Of a stretch of 64,000 nucleotides of DNA, positions 1-10,327 are shown in pieces (position 1 is the stretch's first letter; each line of letters begins with the position of its first letter). The stretch is from RHKX01 sp963823565. GTDB taxonomy: Bacteria > Actinomycetota > Thermoleophilia > Solirubrobacterales > 70-9. The notes beneath the pieces are model-generated. The model saw only the letters and a list, made by a program, of their open reading frames with translations. It did no database searches and was not told the DNA's origin. The stretch covers positions 1,308,982 through 1,372,981 of the forward strand of contig CAWGLR010000003.1 of the NCBI GenBank assembly GCA_963823565.1, written 5' to 3'. The position numbers and the translations under genes were made by a program.

Positions 1-1
1 C

Positions 2-634
2 ACCAGCGTGAAGGGCCGCAAGCTGGTCGCCCGGCGAATCGGCCCACCGCGCGCGGAGCGGACGGCGCTCGTGGTCGGCGAGGTCCACGGGGACGAGGAG
101 GCGGGCCGCGCCGTCGTCCATGAGCTCCGGCGCAACCGAAAGGGGCTGGGGAGCGCGGCGATCTGGACCGTCGAGTCGGTCAACCCCGACGGACACGCCA
201 CCGACCGTCGCACCAACGCCCACGGCGTTGATCTCAATCGCAACTTCTCGGTTGGCTGGGACGGCTCCGAGCCGCCGGGCAGCGGTTACTACGCGGGGCT
301 GCGGCCGTTCTCCGAGCCGGAGTCGCGCGCCCTGCGCGACCTCTGGCGCAAGCTGCGCCCGGACATGACGATCCTCTACCACCAGCCGTGGGGCGCCGTG
401 CTGGCGCCCTGCTCGGGGCCGGCCCCGCTCCAGCGCCTCTACTCGACGGTTTCGGGGATCGACCTCGACCGCTGCCGCGGCGAGGATCTGCCCGGGACGA
501 TGACCCGCTGGATGAACAAGCGCCGCGGGACCGCGTTCGTCGTCGAGTTCCCGGCGGGAAGGCTGACCGACAAGCAGGCCCGCAGGAACGCCCGGGCGGC
601 CCGTCGCGTCGCCGCGCGCGCCACCTCCCGCTGA
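2..634 (+). CDS. M14-family zinc carboxypeptidase, 5' truncated by window edge
   Basis: Zinc-dependent peptidase or amidase of the M14 fold, probably acting on peptide or murein-peptide substrates outside the membrane (inferred from the family). Counting from the GTG at 8, it has the HGDE zinc motif (H27, E30), NPDG, the substrate-binding GVDLNRNF segment, a later His in YHQPWG (about 125) and the catalytic Glu in VVEFPAG (about 180). The reading frame is open to the left edge. A signal peptide would be expected upstream, so the GTG at 8 is probably not the true start. The C-terminus is Arg/Ala-rich. MpaA-like murein peptide amidase is the closest guess. Confidence 0.8.
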   Translation, partial: TSVKGRKLVARRIGPPRAERTALVVGEVHGDEEAGRAVVHELRRNRKGLGSAAIWTVESVNPDGHATDRRTNAHGVDLNRNFSVGWDGSEPPGSGYYAGLRPFSEPESRALRDLWRKLRPDMTILYHQPWGAVLAPCSGPAPLQRLYSTVSGIDLDRCRGEDLPGTMTRWMNKRRGTAFVVEFPAGRLTDKQARRNARAARRVAARATSR

Positions 635-683
635 GCCTCCGAGCGATCGGCTCGCGTCCGGAGCTGATGCCAGCATCCGCGAC

Positions 684-1397
684 GTGCCGAGGCTGAAGCC
701 CTACCGCCATCCGCGGGACATCCCGGTCGCCCTGCGCCTCACCGCCGAGCGCCACAGCTTCGGTCCGGTGCTCGCGGCGATCATCGCGGTGCTCGTCTTC
801 CAGCTCTCCTCGCCCGACACCGAGCTCTCGCGGACGATCACCGTCTTCCTCCAGAGCACCGTCGTCCTGCTCGCGCTTCGCGCCGCCGGCGCCCACCCCA
901 AGCTCTTCAGGATTGGTGCGTGGGTCGTCGGCCTTCTGCTCGCGGTCGCGATCGTCTCCGAGCCCTTCGCCAACTTCGGCCCCGGGGTCGTCCGGATCAT
1001 CTCGGTGGCGCTGATCCTGATCACCCCGCTGGCGGTGGTGGGCGGAGTCGTCCGCGAGCTCGAGGAGGACAAGCGCGTCACCGTCCAGACCGTCCTCTGC
1101 GGCCTCTGCCTCTACCTCCTGCTCGGGCTGGCCTTCTCGTTCGTCTACGCCGCGATGGACGAGCTCTCGAGCCAGTCGTTCTTCGTCCAGAAGGTGAACG
1201 GGACGCCGAACGACTTCCTCTACTTCAGCATGGTCACGCTGACCACCACGGGATACGGTGACTTCACCGCGCAGACCGAGCTCGGCCGCACGCTCGCCGT
1301 CACCGAGGCGCTGATGGGTCAGATCTACCTCGTGACCGTCCTCGCCGTGATCGTCTCGAACGTCCGCCGCCGGACGTTCTCGGACGGGCGGACGTAG
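684..1397 (+). CDS. Two-pore-type potassium channel family membrane protein
   Basis: Predicted K+ channel subunit in the cytoplasmic membrane, 237 aa from a GTG start. The selectivity filter TTTGYGD lies near residue 190, between a pore helix and the last transmembrane segment. Hydrophobic segments at about 25-45, 50-70, 77-97, 103-120 and 140-160 precede it, giving a voltage-channel-like layout without an obvious Arg-rich S4. There is no cytoplasmic RCK/TrkA domain after the last helix, so gating by a ligand domain is not evident. It is followed after 34 nt by the oxidoreductase gene. The ion-channel family is clear; the physiological role is not. Confidence 0.85.
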   Translation: MPRLKPYRHPRDIPVALRLTAERHSFGPVLAAIIAVLVFQLSSPDTELSRTITVFLQSTVVLLALRAAGAHPKLFRIGAWVVGLLLAVAIVSEPFANFGPGVVRIISVALILITPLAVVGGVVRELEEDKRVTVQTVLCGLCLYLLLGLAFSFVYAAMDELSSQSFFVQKVNGTPNDFLYFSMVTLTTTGYGDFTAQTELGRTLAVTEALMGQIYLVTVLAVIVSNVRRRTFSDGRT

Positions 1398-1431
1398 CGC
1401 GGCTTCCGGTTCTGCGAAGATCGGGTCCGGC

Positions 1432-3696
1432 ATGAGCACGGTGAGCGAGACAGCGTCCGCGACCCGGACGCACTTCGGCACCTGCCCCCTCTGCGAGGCG
1501 ACCTGCGGCCTCGCGATCGAGCACGACGGCGAACGCATCCTCAAGGTGCGCGGCGATGACGCTGACCCCTTCAGCCGGGGGTTCATCTGCCCGAAGGGGG
1601 CGAGCATCGGCGAGCTCCACTCCGATCCCGATCGCCTGACGACACCGCTGGTCCGGCGGCACGGCGAGCTCACCGAGGCGAGCTGGGAGGAGGCGTTCGC
1701 CTTCGTCGACGAGCGCCTCGGGCCGATCTTCGCCGACGGCGAGCGCGACGCGGCCGCCGTCTACCTCGGGAACCCCAACGCCCACACGCTCGACGGGCTT
1801 ATCCACCTCCGCGCCTTCATCAAGGCGCTCGGCACGCGCAACATCTTCAGCGCCACCAGCGTCGATCAGCTCCCCAAGCAGATCTCCTCCGCGCTCATGT
1901 TCGGCGCCGGGCTCTCGATCGCGATCCCCGACATCGACCGCACCGACCACATGCTGATCCTCGGCGCCAACCCGCTCGCGTCGAACGGCTCGCTGATGAC
2001 CGCCCCCGACTTCCGCGGCCGGCTGCGCGCGGTCCAGGAGCGCGGCGGCAAGGTCGTGGTCGTCGACCCGCGCCGCAGCCGCACCGCCGAGGTCGCCGAC
2101 GAGCACCACTTCATCCGCCCGGGCCGCGACGCCCACCTGCTGGCCGGAATCGCGCACGTGCTCCTCGCCGAGGACCTCGCCTATCCCGGGCCGCTGGCCG
2201 AGCACGTCGCCGGGATGGACGAGCTGCGCGCGGCGCTGGCGCCCTTCACCCCCGAGGCGGCCGCGGCCGCCTGCGGCATCGGCGCCGGCGCGATCGGGCG
2301 CATGGCCCGCGAGATCGCCGACGCGGACCGCGCCGTCGTCTACGCGCGGATCGGGACGACGGTCCAGGAGTTCGGCACGCTCGCGAGCTGGCTCGTCGAC
2401 GTGATCAACGCGATCACCGGCAACCTCGACCGCGAGGGCGGGGCGATGTTCCCGCTCGCCGCAGCGGCTCAGAGCAACTCCTCCGGCGAGCCCGGCCGCG
2501 GGCGCGAGTTCAGGTTCGGCCGCTGGTGCTCCCGGGTGCGCGGCCTGCCGGAGGCGTTCGGCGAGCTGCCCGTCGCCGCGCTCGCCGACGAGATCGAGAC
2601 CGAGGGCCCGGGCCGCGTCCGGGCGATGTTCACGATCGCCGGCAACCCGCTCGTCTCGACCCCGAACGCGGGCCGCCTGCGGGCGGCCTTCGAGTCGCTC
2701 GAGCTGATGGTCAGCGTCGACGCCTACGTCAACGAGACGACGGCGCTGGCCGACGTCGTCCTGCCGGCCCCCTCCCCGCTGGCCCGTCCCCACTACGACC
2801 TCGCCTTCTACCAGCTGTCGGTCCGCAACATCGCCAACTTCACGGCGCCGATGACGACGTCGGAGGTCGAGCCGGAGTGGCGCACCTTCCTGCGCCTCGG
2901 GGCGATCGCAGCCGGCCAGGGGCCCGACGCCGACGTCGAGGCGTTCGACCACCTGGTCGCCTTCGAGGCGGCGCGGCGCGAGACGACAACGCCCGGATCC
3001 CCCGCCGAGGGGATGGACCCCGCCGAGGTCGTCTCCCTCCTCGGCGAGCGGCGCGGGCCCGAGCGCGTGCTCGACCTGATGCTCCGCTGCGGCCCCTACG
3101 GAGCCGGGATCGGCGATCGGCCCGGCCGCGGCGAGCCGGGCCTCTCGCTCGACTTGCTCGAGCGAGAGCCCCACGGCGTCGACCTCGGGCCGCTCCGCCC
3201 GCGGATCCCCGAGATGCTGCGAACCGCCAGCGGCAAGGTGGAGCTCGCCCCGGAGCAGATCCTGGCCGACCTGCCGCGCCTCGAATCCGCGATGGCCGCC
3301 AACGGTGACGGCCTGGTCCTGATCGGCCGCCGCCACCTGCGCTCCAACAACTCCTGGATGCACAACCTCCCCCACCTCGTCCGCGGCAAGGATCGCTGCA
3401 CCATGCACGTCAGCCCAGCCGACGCCGAGCGCCTCGGACTGGCCGACGGAGGACTCGCCTCGGTCTCCTCCCGCGCCGGCTCGGTCCAGGTCCCGGTCGA
3501 GGTCACCGACGCGATCATGGACGGGGTCGTCTCGATCCCCCACGGCTGGGGCCACGACGCCGAGGGCGCCCGCCTCGGGGTCGCCGCCGAGCACGCGGGC
3601 GTCAACTCGAACCTGCTCTCCGACGAGACGCTCCTCGACGAGCTCTCGGGCAACGCGGTTCTCAACGGCGTCCCGGTCGAGGTGGCTCCGGCGTAG
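1432..3696 (+). CDS. Molybdopterin-dependent oxidoreductase (DMSO reductase family)
   Basis: Catalytic subunit of 754 aa carrying an N-terminal 4Fe-4S site (CPLCEATCGL near residue 19, with the fourth Cys in GFICPKGA near 52), the molybdopterin domains, and a C-terminal dinucleotide-binding domain (RRHLRSNNSWMHN, then SIPHGWGHD). This is the architecture of formate dehydrogenase/assimilatory nitrate reductase-like enzymes. No Tat signal is visible ahead of the Fe-S site, so the enzyme should be cytoplasmic. No electron-transfer or membrane subunit and no cofactor genes lie nearby, so the partner and substrate cannot be deduced. The start ATG lies 34 nt after the channel gene. Confidence 0.88.
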   Translation: MSTVSETASATRTHFGTCPLCEATCGLAIEHDGERILKVRGDDADPFSRGFICPKGASIGELHSDPDRLTTPLVRRHGELTEASWEEAFAFVDERLGPIFADGERDAAAVYLGNPNAHTLDGLIHLRAFIKALGTRNIFSATSVDQLPKQISSALMFGAGLSIAIPDIDRTDHMLILGANPLASNGSLMTAPDFRGRLRAVQERGGKVVVVDPRRSRTAEVADEHHFIRPGRDAHLLAGIAHVLLAEDLAYPGPLAEHVAGMDELRAALAPFTPEAAAAACGIGAGAIGRMAREIADADRAVVYARIGTTVQEFGTLASWLVDVINAITGNLDREGGAMFPLAAAAQSNSSGEPGRGREFRFGRWCSRVRGLPEAFGELPVAALADEIETEGPGRVRAMFTIAGNPLVSTPNAGRLRAAFESLELMVSVDAYVNETTALADVVLPAPSPLARPHYDLAFYQLSVRNIANFTAPMTTSEVEPEWRTFLRLGAIAAGQGPDADVEAFDHLVAFEAARRETTTPGSPAEGMDPAEVVSLLGERRGPERVLDLMLRCGPYGAGIGDRPGRGEPGLSLDLLEREPHGVDLGPLRPRIPEMLRTASGKVELAPEQILADLPRLESAMAANGDGLVLIGRRHLRSNNSWMHNLPHLVRGKDRCTMHVSPADAERLGLADGGLASVSSRAGSVQVPVEVTDAIMDGVVSIPHGWGHDAEGARLGVAAEHAGVNSNLLSDETLLDELSGNAVLNGVPVEVAPA

Positions 3697-3763
3697 GCCG
3701 CTGCAGGGCGGGGTGTTGGCAATGAGGGGGCGGGATTGGGTCCCCCGGCTGCCGTCCCCGGGA

Positions 3764-3814
3764 GGGGGTCTGTCCGATTGAACGCGCTATTCGCGCTCAA
3801 CCGAGCAGACCCCC
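3764..3814. terminator. Long hairpin between convergent genes, CTATT loop
   Basis: Two 23-nt arms (3764-3786 and 3792-3814) pair with four mismatches around a CTATT loop. The outer stem is GGGGGTCTG/CAGACCCCC and the inner stem is CGCG/CGCG. It sits between the ends of the oxidoreductase gene (3696, plus) and the metalloprotease gene (3893, minus), as expected for a bidirectional terminator. It shares the loop sequence and a TTGAA element in the stem with the hairpin at 37435-37481. Confidence 0.6.
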
Positions 3815-3892
3815 CAGCTCCAGCCCGGCGGAGACCCCCGGCGACAGGACCCGCCGCGAAGGAGGCCTCGCAGAGAACGCCCCTGGCGACCG

Positions 3893-5353
3893 CTACTTGA
3901 CCGAGTACTTGAACTTCGAGTTGTCGCTCGGGTAGATCCGCTTCCGCTTCCCGAACCGCTTGCTGAAGCCGTCGGTGTTGACGACGACGGCGGTGATGCG
4001 GTCGAATGCCGAGGGATTGGCGAGGGTGACCTTGCCTCTGCCGCCCTTCTGCAGGTGCGCCGTCGCGACCGTGACGGCGCCGGCGTCCTCGGGGCCGGTG
4101 CGGCCGACGAGGCTGATCGAGGAGGAGACCTTCTTCGGGCCCCTGACGGTCAGGGTGATCGGGCCGGTGCCGCGATCGTTGACGCCGGCGAGGATGTAGG
4201 AGGTGTTGTCGAGGACGGCCTTCTTCGTCTTCGCGCCGGCGGTGCCGTCGCGGCGGACGTCGGGGTAGAACTGCGAGTCTGGGAAGACCGGGCTCGAGCG
4301 CCACTCCGCGGTGTCCGCGGCGAAGTCGCCGAAGTCGCTCGAGAAGGAGGGGCCGCCGTGGCCCTTGATCGCCTTCGTGTAGGCGGCGGTCGCCAGGTGC
4401 GGCGGCTTCACGCCCTTCAGCGACGCCTGCCAGGTGTCGCGGACGACCGCCGGGCCGTAGCGGGCCGACAGCCAGTGGTTCCAGACCGCCTCGGCGTAGA
4501 TCTTGATCTTGTTGCCGGTCATCGGCGTGTCGGCGCCCGTGGCGAAGGCCGGCAGGTAGTTGAGGTAGTCGTTGATGTCCGGGAAGACGTACTCCTCCGA
4601 CCAGGTGGCCGTGGACTCGAACAGCCAGCCGTCCTGGAAGACGTCGTAGGCGAACTGGAGGATGTGGTTGTACTCGTGGGCCGCGGTCACCTGCAGGGAC
4701 TGCAGCGGCGGGCTCGGGAAGCCCTCGTAGTTGTTGTCGAGGACGAGGTAGGCGTGGCGGCGGCCGCCGGACTGGCCGGGGTCGGGCGCCGCGTACCCAT
4801 AGAGTTGCCGGCCGAGGTTGGTGACGTAGACGTCGACCTGACCTTGGCCGCCGTCGCCGCCGCGCTCGCCGCGCTTGCCGTCGCTCTTGGCGATCCGCCA
4901 GCCGAGGGTCCCGTTCTCGACCGTGTAGGACGAGTTGACGGCGGCGAGCACCTGGTTCAGGAAGGCCGCAGAGGCGGGAGCGTTCTTGGACTCGTTGGTC
5001 CAGTGGACGCAGAAGTTGGTGTTGCACGTCGGCGAGGCAGGAGCCTCCTTGCCGAAGTACTCGCGGCCGCCCTTGTCTGTCGGCCGCTGGAGCAGGCTGC
5101 GGCCGAGGCGGCGCTCATCCCCGCGCAGCGCCGGCAGGGCGACCGCGAGGTCGCGCAGCGCCGGGGTCACGTCGCGGGTCGGCCCGCCGCCGGCTGCGAG
5201 CGGTTCGGCAAACGCCTGCTGGGCGGCACGCAGGGTGTCCACGGCGTCGGCGTGAGAGATCCCGGGGCCCGGCGCCGCCGCGGCGCCACCCGCCGGCACC
5301 AGCACGGCCGCGAGCAGGAAGGCGGGGATCAGGCGTCGTGCCGTGCGGTTCAA
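3893..5353 (-). CDS. Secreted zinc metalloprotease with HEYNH motif
   Basis: Exported protein of about 486 aa. The start is taken as a TTG at 5353, because it is preceded by AGAGGAAC as a ribosome binding site and opens directly onto a signal peptide (MNRTARRL, then a hydrophobic core ending GGAAAAPG). The frame stays open far upstream to 5989 but overlaps the thioesterase gene there, so longer starts are rejected. Zinc motif HEYNH is near residue 226, followed by an FESTATWSEE segment that may give the third ligand. The C-terminal third looks like a beta-rich domain. This resembles the MXAN_6640-type putative metalloproteases; the substrate is unknown. Confidence 0.75.
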   Translation of the reverse strand: MNRTARRLIPAFLLAAVLVPAGGAAAAPGPGISHADAVDTLRAAQQAFAEPLAAGGGPTRDVTPALRDLAVALPALRGDERRLGRSLLQRPTDKGGREYFGKEAPASPTCNTNFCVHWTNESKNAPASAAFLNQVLAAVNSSYTVENGTLGWRIAKSDGKRGERGGDGGQGQVDVYVTNLGRQLYGYAAPDPGQSGGRRHAYLVLDNNYEGFPSPPLQSLQVTAAHEYNHILQFAYDVFQDGWLFESTATWSEEYVFPDINDYLNYLPAFATGADTPMTGNKIKIYAEAVWNHWLSARYGPAVVRDTWQASLKGVKPPHLATAAYTKAIKGHGGPSFSSDFGDFAADTAEWRSSPVFPDSQFYPDVRRDGTAGAKTKKAVLDNTSYILAGVNDRGTGPITLTVRGPKKVSSSISLVGRTGPEDAGAVTVATAHLQKGGRGKVTLANPSAFDRITAVVVNTDGFSKRFGKRKRIYPSDNSKFKYSVK

Positions 5354-5472
5354 GCTGTTCCTCTCTGGGGGCCGGTGGGGGCGGGTGAATGTAGCAGCGG
5401 CCCAGGCTGCCTCCGGCAGGCTCTTGAGGCGCCCGGCGGAACCCGAAACACCTGCTGGGGCGGGAGTTGCGC

Positions 5473-5883
5473 TCAGCGCGCGGCCCCGGGCATCGGCCGC
5501 ACAGCGATCAGCATCCTCGTCAGCGCGCAGAGCCGCCCCTCCGAGTCGCTGATCTCGACGTCCCAGACCCAGCTCGTGCGGCCGCGATGACGGGCGGTGG
5601 CGACGGCCTCGACCTCGCCCTCGGTGACCGGCCGGAGGAACGTCGTCTCGTTGGCATGCCCCATCGCGATGCTCTCGGGACCGACCGCCATGTAGGTCGC
5701 CCGCGAGCAGACCGACTCGGCCAGAGCGGCGAACGCGCCGCCGTGGACGATCCCGAACGGCTGCTTGATCGCGTCGCTCACCGGCATTCGCCCGCGAGCC
5801 GTCGTCTCGCCGTCGTAGTCGAACCCGCCGATGCCGAGGGTCTCCTCGAGATGGGTCTCGGGCTCTGGGGGCCGGGCGCTCAT
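5473..5883 (-). CDS. Hotdog-fold thioesterase, PaaI type
   Basis: A 136-aa acyl-CoA thioesterase-like protein. The hotdog signature is seen in GIVHGGAFAALAES (residues about 44-57), with the N-terminal strand RMPVSDAIKQPFG before it and NETTFLRPVTEGEVEAVA after it. Family members hydrolyse phenylacetyl-type or other small aryl/acyl-CoA thioesters in the cytoplasm. It is divergent from the HTH-TM gene at 5949 with a 65-nt gap. The metalloprotease gene follows in the same direction after 119 nt, so no operon is obvious. Confidence 0.85.
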   Translation of the reverse strand: MSARPPEPETHLEETLGIGGFDYDGETTARGRMPVSDAIKQPFGIVHGGAFAALAESVCSRATYMAVGPESIAMGHANETTFLRPVTEGEVEAVATARHRGRTSWVWDVEISDSEGRLCALTRMLIAVRPMPGAAR

Positions 5884-5948
5884 CGCGCGGAACCTTAACC
5901 CGCGGCGAACACAGCCCGCTTAGCTCGTTCCGTAGGCTTCCCGCCGCC

Positions 5949-6976
5949 ATGGCGTTGCGAGGAGACCAGCGGGCGCTGCTCCAGCTCATCTGCGAGCGGG
6001 GCCAGAGCTACGACGACATCTCGGGCCTGCTCGGCGTCGGAGTCGAGGACGCCCGCCGCCAGGCGCGGGAGGCACTCGCCGAGATCGGCGGCGCCGATCC
6101 CGACGCCGACGTCGGCCTCACCGACTACCTGCTCGGCCAGGCCGACCCGATCGGCCGCGCCGACGCCGTCCGCTACCTCCAGTCCCAGCCCGAGGCCCTC
6201 GCCCTCGCCCGCCGCATCGAGGACGGCCTGCTCGAGATCGCTCCCGGCGCCGACCTCCCCAAGCTTCCCGAGCCGCGCGGCAAGCGGGCCCGCGCCGCCA
6301 CCCCGCCTCCGGGCGCGGGCGACGCCTCCCCCCCGCCCTCCCGGTCCGGCTCCGGCCCGCTCGCCTCGCGACAGGGTCGCGTGATCGCGGCGCTCGCGGC
6401 CGCAGGGGTCATCCTCGTCTTCGCGATCCTCGCGATCACCGGCACCTTCTCCGGCGATGACTCCGGCTCGCCCTCCACGTCGGCGAGCTCGGAGACGACG
6501 ACGACGCCGGAGCAGGGCGACAACATCACCACGGTGAAGCTGTCGCCGCAGGGCGGCAGCGGCGTCGGCGGCGAGGCCAGATTCGGGCTCGTGAACCAGT
6601 CCCAGCTCTACGTCGACCTCGACGTCCAGGGCCTCGACCCCTCCCCGGCGAAGGGGCAGATCTACCTCGCCTGGCTGATGGTCGGCGAGGCGGGCGGCTA
6701 TCCGATCAACAACCCCGCCGAGAGCCCGATCGTCCCCGACGAGAACGGCAACTTCTCGGGCCGGATCGCCGTGCCGACGCCCGTCGCGGTCACGGTCGGC
6801 AACCAGGCCACGGCAGTGCGCATCTCATCGTCGCCGGTCAAGGACGTCGCCGCGGCGGCGAAGAAGGCCGCCAGCGCCGAGAACCAGACGCCGATCCTGG
6901 CGTTCGTCGGCGACGACCTCGCCTCCGGCGACATTCCGCTCGCGCGGGGCGGCAAGGACGGCGCCGCCTCGGGCGG

Positions 6977-6980
<4 letters not shown>
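5949..6980 (+). CDS. HTH-like N-terminus, single TM, extracytoplasmic anti-sigma-K-like domain
   Basis: A 343-aa membrane protein in three parts. Residues 1-45 (LRGDQRALLQLICERGQSYDDISGLLGV) look like a sigma region 4-type helix-turn-helix. A Pro/Ala-rich linker leads to one transmembrane helix (about 145-165). After a Ser/Thr linker comes an outer domain of about 140 aa with the beta-rich pattern (GQIYLAWLMVGEAGGYP) seen in the C-terminal part of RskA-type anti-sigma factors. Topology suggests transmembrane signalling, but no ECF sigma gene is adjacent. The parts are visible in the sequence; the role is inferred. Confidence 0.6.
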
Positions 6981-8613
<1,633 letters not shown>

Positions 8614-8617
<4 letters not shown>

Positions 8618-9087
8618 CGCGCCTCCTCCACCGGCCCGCAGAGCGCCTCCTCGATCCCCGCGAGGGCGCGGTTCAGCATGCGACCGGTGGCGCGCTTCAT
8701 CATCAGGCCGCCGAGACGCGAGAGCCCGCGCAGCCGCCTCCTCCCCTCGACGGTGACCTCGGTCGACGCGCCCGCGGGCGTGAGGCGCAGCTCGAGCTCG
8801 GAATCACGGAGGAAGCCCTCGAACGGCGTTCCCTCCAGCTCCTGCTCCCAGATCAGCGACTCCCCCCGCCGCGCGGCCTTGCAGCGGAAGTCAGCCCGCA
8901 CCGCGGTCCCCTTGCTCGTCTCGAAGACCTGGGTGAAGCGGCTGCGCCGCGACCCGGGCTCGCCGTGGACGTCCTCGACGCGCACGGTCTCCGGCCACCA
9001 GCGCGGCAGGTTGTGCGGGTCGGAGACCAGATCCCAGACCCGGGCCGGGGGCGCCGGGATCGAGCGGCTGCGCGCCACGGTCGGCAT
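8614..9087 (-). CDS. SRPBCC (polyketide cyclase/START-like) family protein
   Basis: A 157-aa single-domain protein opening with SIPAPPARVWDLVSDPHNLPRWWP, the hallmark N-terminal strand and helix of the SRPBCC ligand-binding fold, and ending with a long amphipathic helix (MMKRATGRMLNRALAGIEEAL). Such proteins bind lipids or aromatic ligands in a deep pocket. It lies 11 nt after ftsR and overlaps the flavoenzyme start by 4 nt, which suggests it supplies or binds a hydrophobic substrate for that enzyme (inference). Confidence 0.8.
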
Positions 9088-9098
9088 CGCCGCGGCGG

Positions 9099-9854
9099 TC
9101 AGCCGCGCAGCCGCCGCAGGTCCCGGACCAGCAGCAGGTGCTTGAGCTGCGTGCAGGTCGCGGCGAGGCCCTCGAGGCTCTCGAGCGCCTCCTGCCGCCG
9201 CGCCGGGCTGCGCGACCGCAGCGAGGGCCCCATGATCTGCTCGAGCAGCGAGGACTCGCGGTCGGCGGAGGTGCGGAAGACCCTGAGGTTGCGGCCATGG
9301 ACGCCGAAACGGGCGAGCTCGGTGGCCGCGCGGACGATCTCGACGTCGGTCTCGTCGAAGCGGGTCTCCCCATCCGCCCGCTGCGGCTGGACGATGCCGA
9401 ACTCCTCGAGCTCGCGGATCAGCTCCGACGTGGCGCCGGTCTGCTCGATCAGCTCGTCGTAGCCGATCCAGCCCCCGGGCTCCTCGAGCGTCATCGCGCG
9501 CCGGCTCGAGGCCCCGCGCGCCTCGCGCTTGCCGCCGATCTTGCCGGCCGCGAGCTCCTGGCGGATGACCCGCAGCGGCAGGAACTCGTCCCGCTGCATG
9601 CGCAGGATCGCGCGCAGCTGTTCGACGTCGGCCTGGCTGTAGAGGCGGTAGCCGCCGCGGGTGCGCCGCGGCGAGAGCAGCTTCTGGTCCTCGAGGTAGC
9701 GGATCTTGGAGATCGAGATGTCGTCGAACTCCTGGCTCAGCACCTTGCAGACGGCGCCGATCGTCAGCGCCTTGCGCGGCCTGGAGTCGCCGTTGCGCGA
9801 GCGCGGCGCCGGGGCGTCGGCGGGCCGGTCCCTCTCGATCTCGATGCTGCTCAT
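9099..9854 (-). CDS. ftsR: MerR-family regulator, FtsR type
   Basis: DNA-binding regulator of 251 aa. A short disordered N-terminus precedes a MerR helix-turn-helix (TIGAVCKVLSQEFDDISISKIRYLEDQKLL and RRTRGGYRLYSQADVEQLR, residues about 30-85), followed by an effector or dimerisation region. FtsR in corynebacteria activates ftsZ, and its mycobacterial homologue (Rv1828) lies beside the FHA protein GarA. The same adjacency holds here, with a 4-nt ATGA overlap with the FHA gene. No Cys cluster for metal sensing is seen. Assignment to FtsR rests on sequence pattern plus this neighbourhood. Confidence 0.8.
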   Translation of the reverse strand: MSSIEIERDRPADAPAPRSRNGDSRPRKALTIGAVCKVLSQEFDDISISKIRYLEDQKLLSPRRTRGGYRLYSQADVEQLRAILRMQRDEFLPLRVIRQELAAGKIGGKREARGASSRRAMTLEEPGGWIGYDELIEQTGATSELIRELEEFGIVQPQRADGETRFDETDVEIVRAATELARFGVHGRNLRVFRTSADRESSLLEQIMGPSLRSRSPARRQEALESLEGLAATCTQLKHLLLVRDLRRLRG

Positions 9855-10321
9855 CGCTCGAGGTAGCTCAGCTTGAACTTGCCGATCTGGATCTCGTCGC
9901 CGTCCTTCAGCAGGTGCGACTCGATCCTCCGGCGATTGACGTAGGTGCCATTCAGGGACCCGAGGTCGTCGATGTAGAGGCCGTCGCGGCGCCGGACGAG
10001 CAGCGCGTGGTTGCGCGAGACGGTGACGTCGTCGAGGAACAGCGGCGCGTCGGGCGTGCGCCCGATCGCGATCCGGTCCTGGTCGATCGCGAAGCTCTCA
10101 CCGGCGCGGCCGCCCCCGGAGCGGACGACGATCGCCGCCCCCTTCTCCTCGACCATCTCCTCGATGTCGACGGGCTGGAAGTCGCCGGTCTCGGCGATCT
10201 TGTAGGTCAGCGTCGAGGGCTCGTCGACGCCCTCGGGCCGTGCCAGGTAGGCGCCGCACTTCTGGCAGTAGTTCGCCCCCTCGGCGTTGACGAAGCCGCA
10301 TTCGTGGCAGTGGACCGCCAT
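9851..10321 (-). CDS. FHA-domain protein, GarA/OdhI-like, with N-terminal zinc ribbon
   Basis: A 156-aa cytoplasmic phosphothreonine-binding protein. Residues 5-22 form a CxxC...CxxC zinc ribbon (C5, C8, C19, C22). The linker contains PSTLTYKI with Ser/Thr residues where GarA carries its kinase-targeted threonines. The FHA domain (about 80-152) shows IGRTPD, the SRNH phosphopeptide-binding turn and SLNGTYVN. In mycobacteria and corynebacteria GarA/OdhI controls 2-oxoglutarate metabolism in response to Ser/Thr kinases. The zinc ribbon differs from GarA. It sits 6 nt after the rsiG-like gene and overlaps ftsR. Confidence 0.85.
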   Translation of the reverse strand: MAVHCHECGFVNAEGANYCQKCGAYLARPEGVDEPSTLTYKIAETGDFQPVDIEEMVEEKGAAIVVRSGGGRAGESFAIDQDRIAIGRTPDAPLFLDDVTVSRNHALLVRRRDGLYIDDLGSLNGTYVNRRRIESHLLKDGDEIQIGKFKLSYLER

Positions 10322-10327
10322 CCAGGC

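Noticed and set aside
1300..3594. Very long antisense frame (764 codons) opposite the molybdopterin oxidoreductase
   Set aside because: It is low-complexity Arg/Gly/Asp/Val sequence, typical of an antisense shadow in GC-rich DNA, with no motif; the sense gene is certain.
5361..5440. CTCAAG followed 16 nt later by GCC upstream of the metalloprotease, as a second FliA/WhiG-type promoter
   Set aside because: Only GCC of the GCCGATAA box matches; too weak to claim.
5354..5989. N-terminal extension of the metalloprotease frame up to 5989
   Set aside because: It overlaps the thioesterase gene completely, while TTG 5353 has a ribosome binding site and a signal peptide directly after it.
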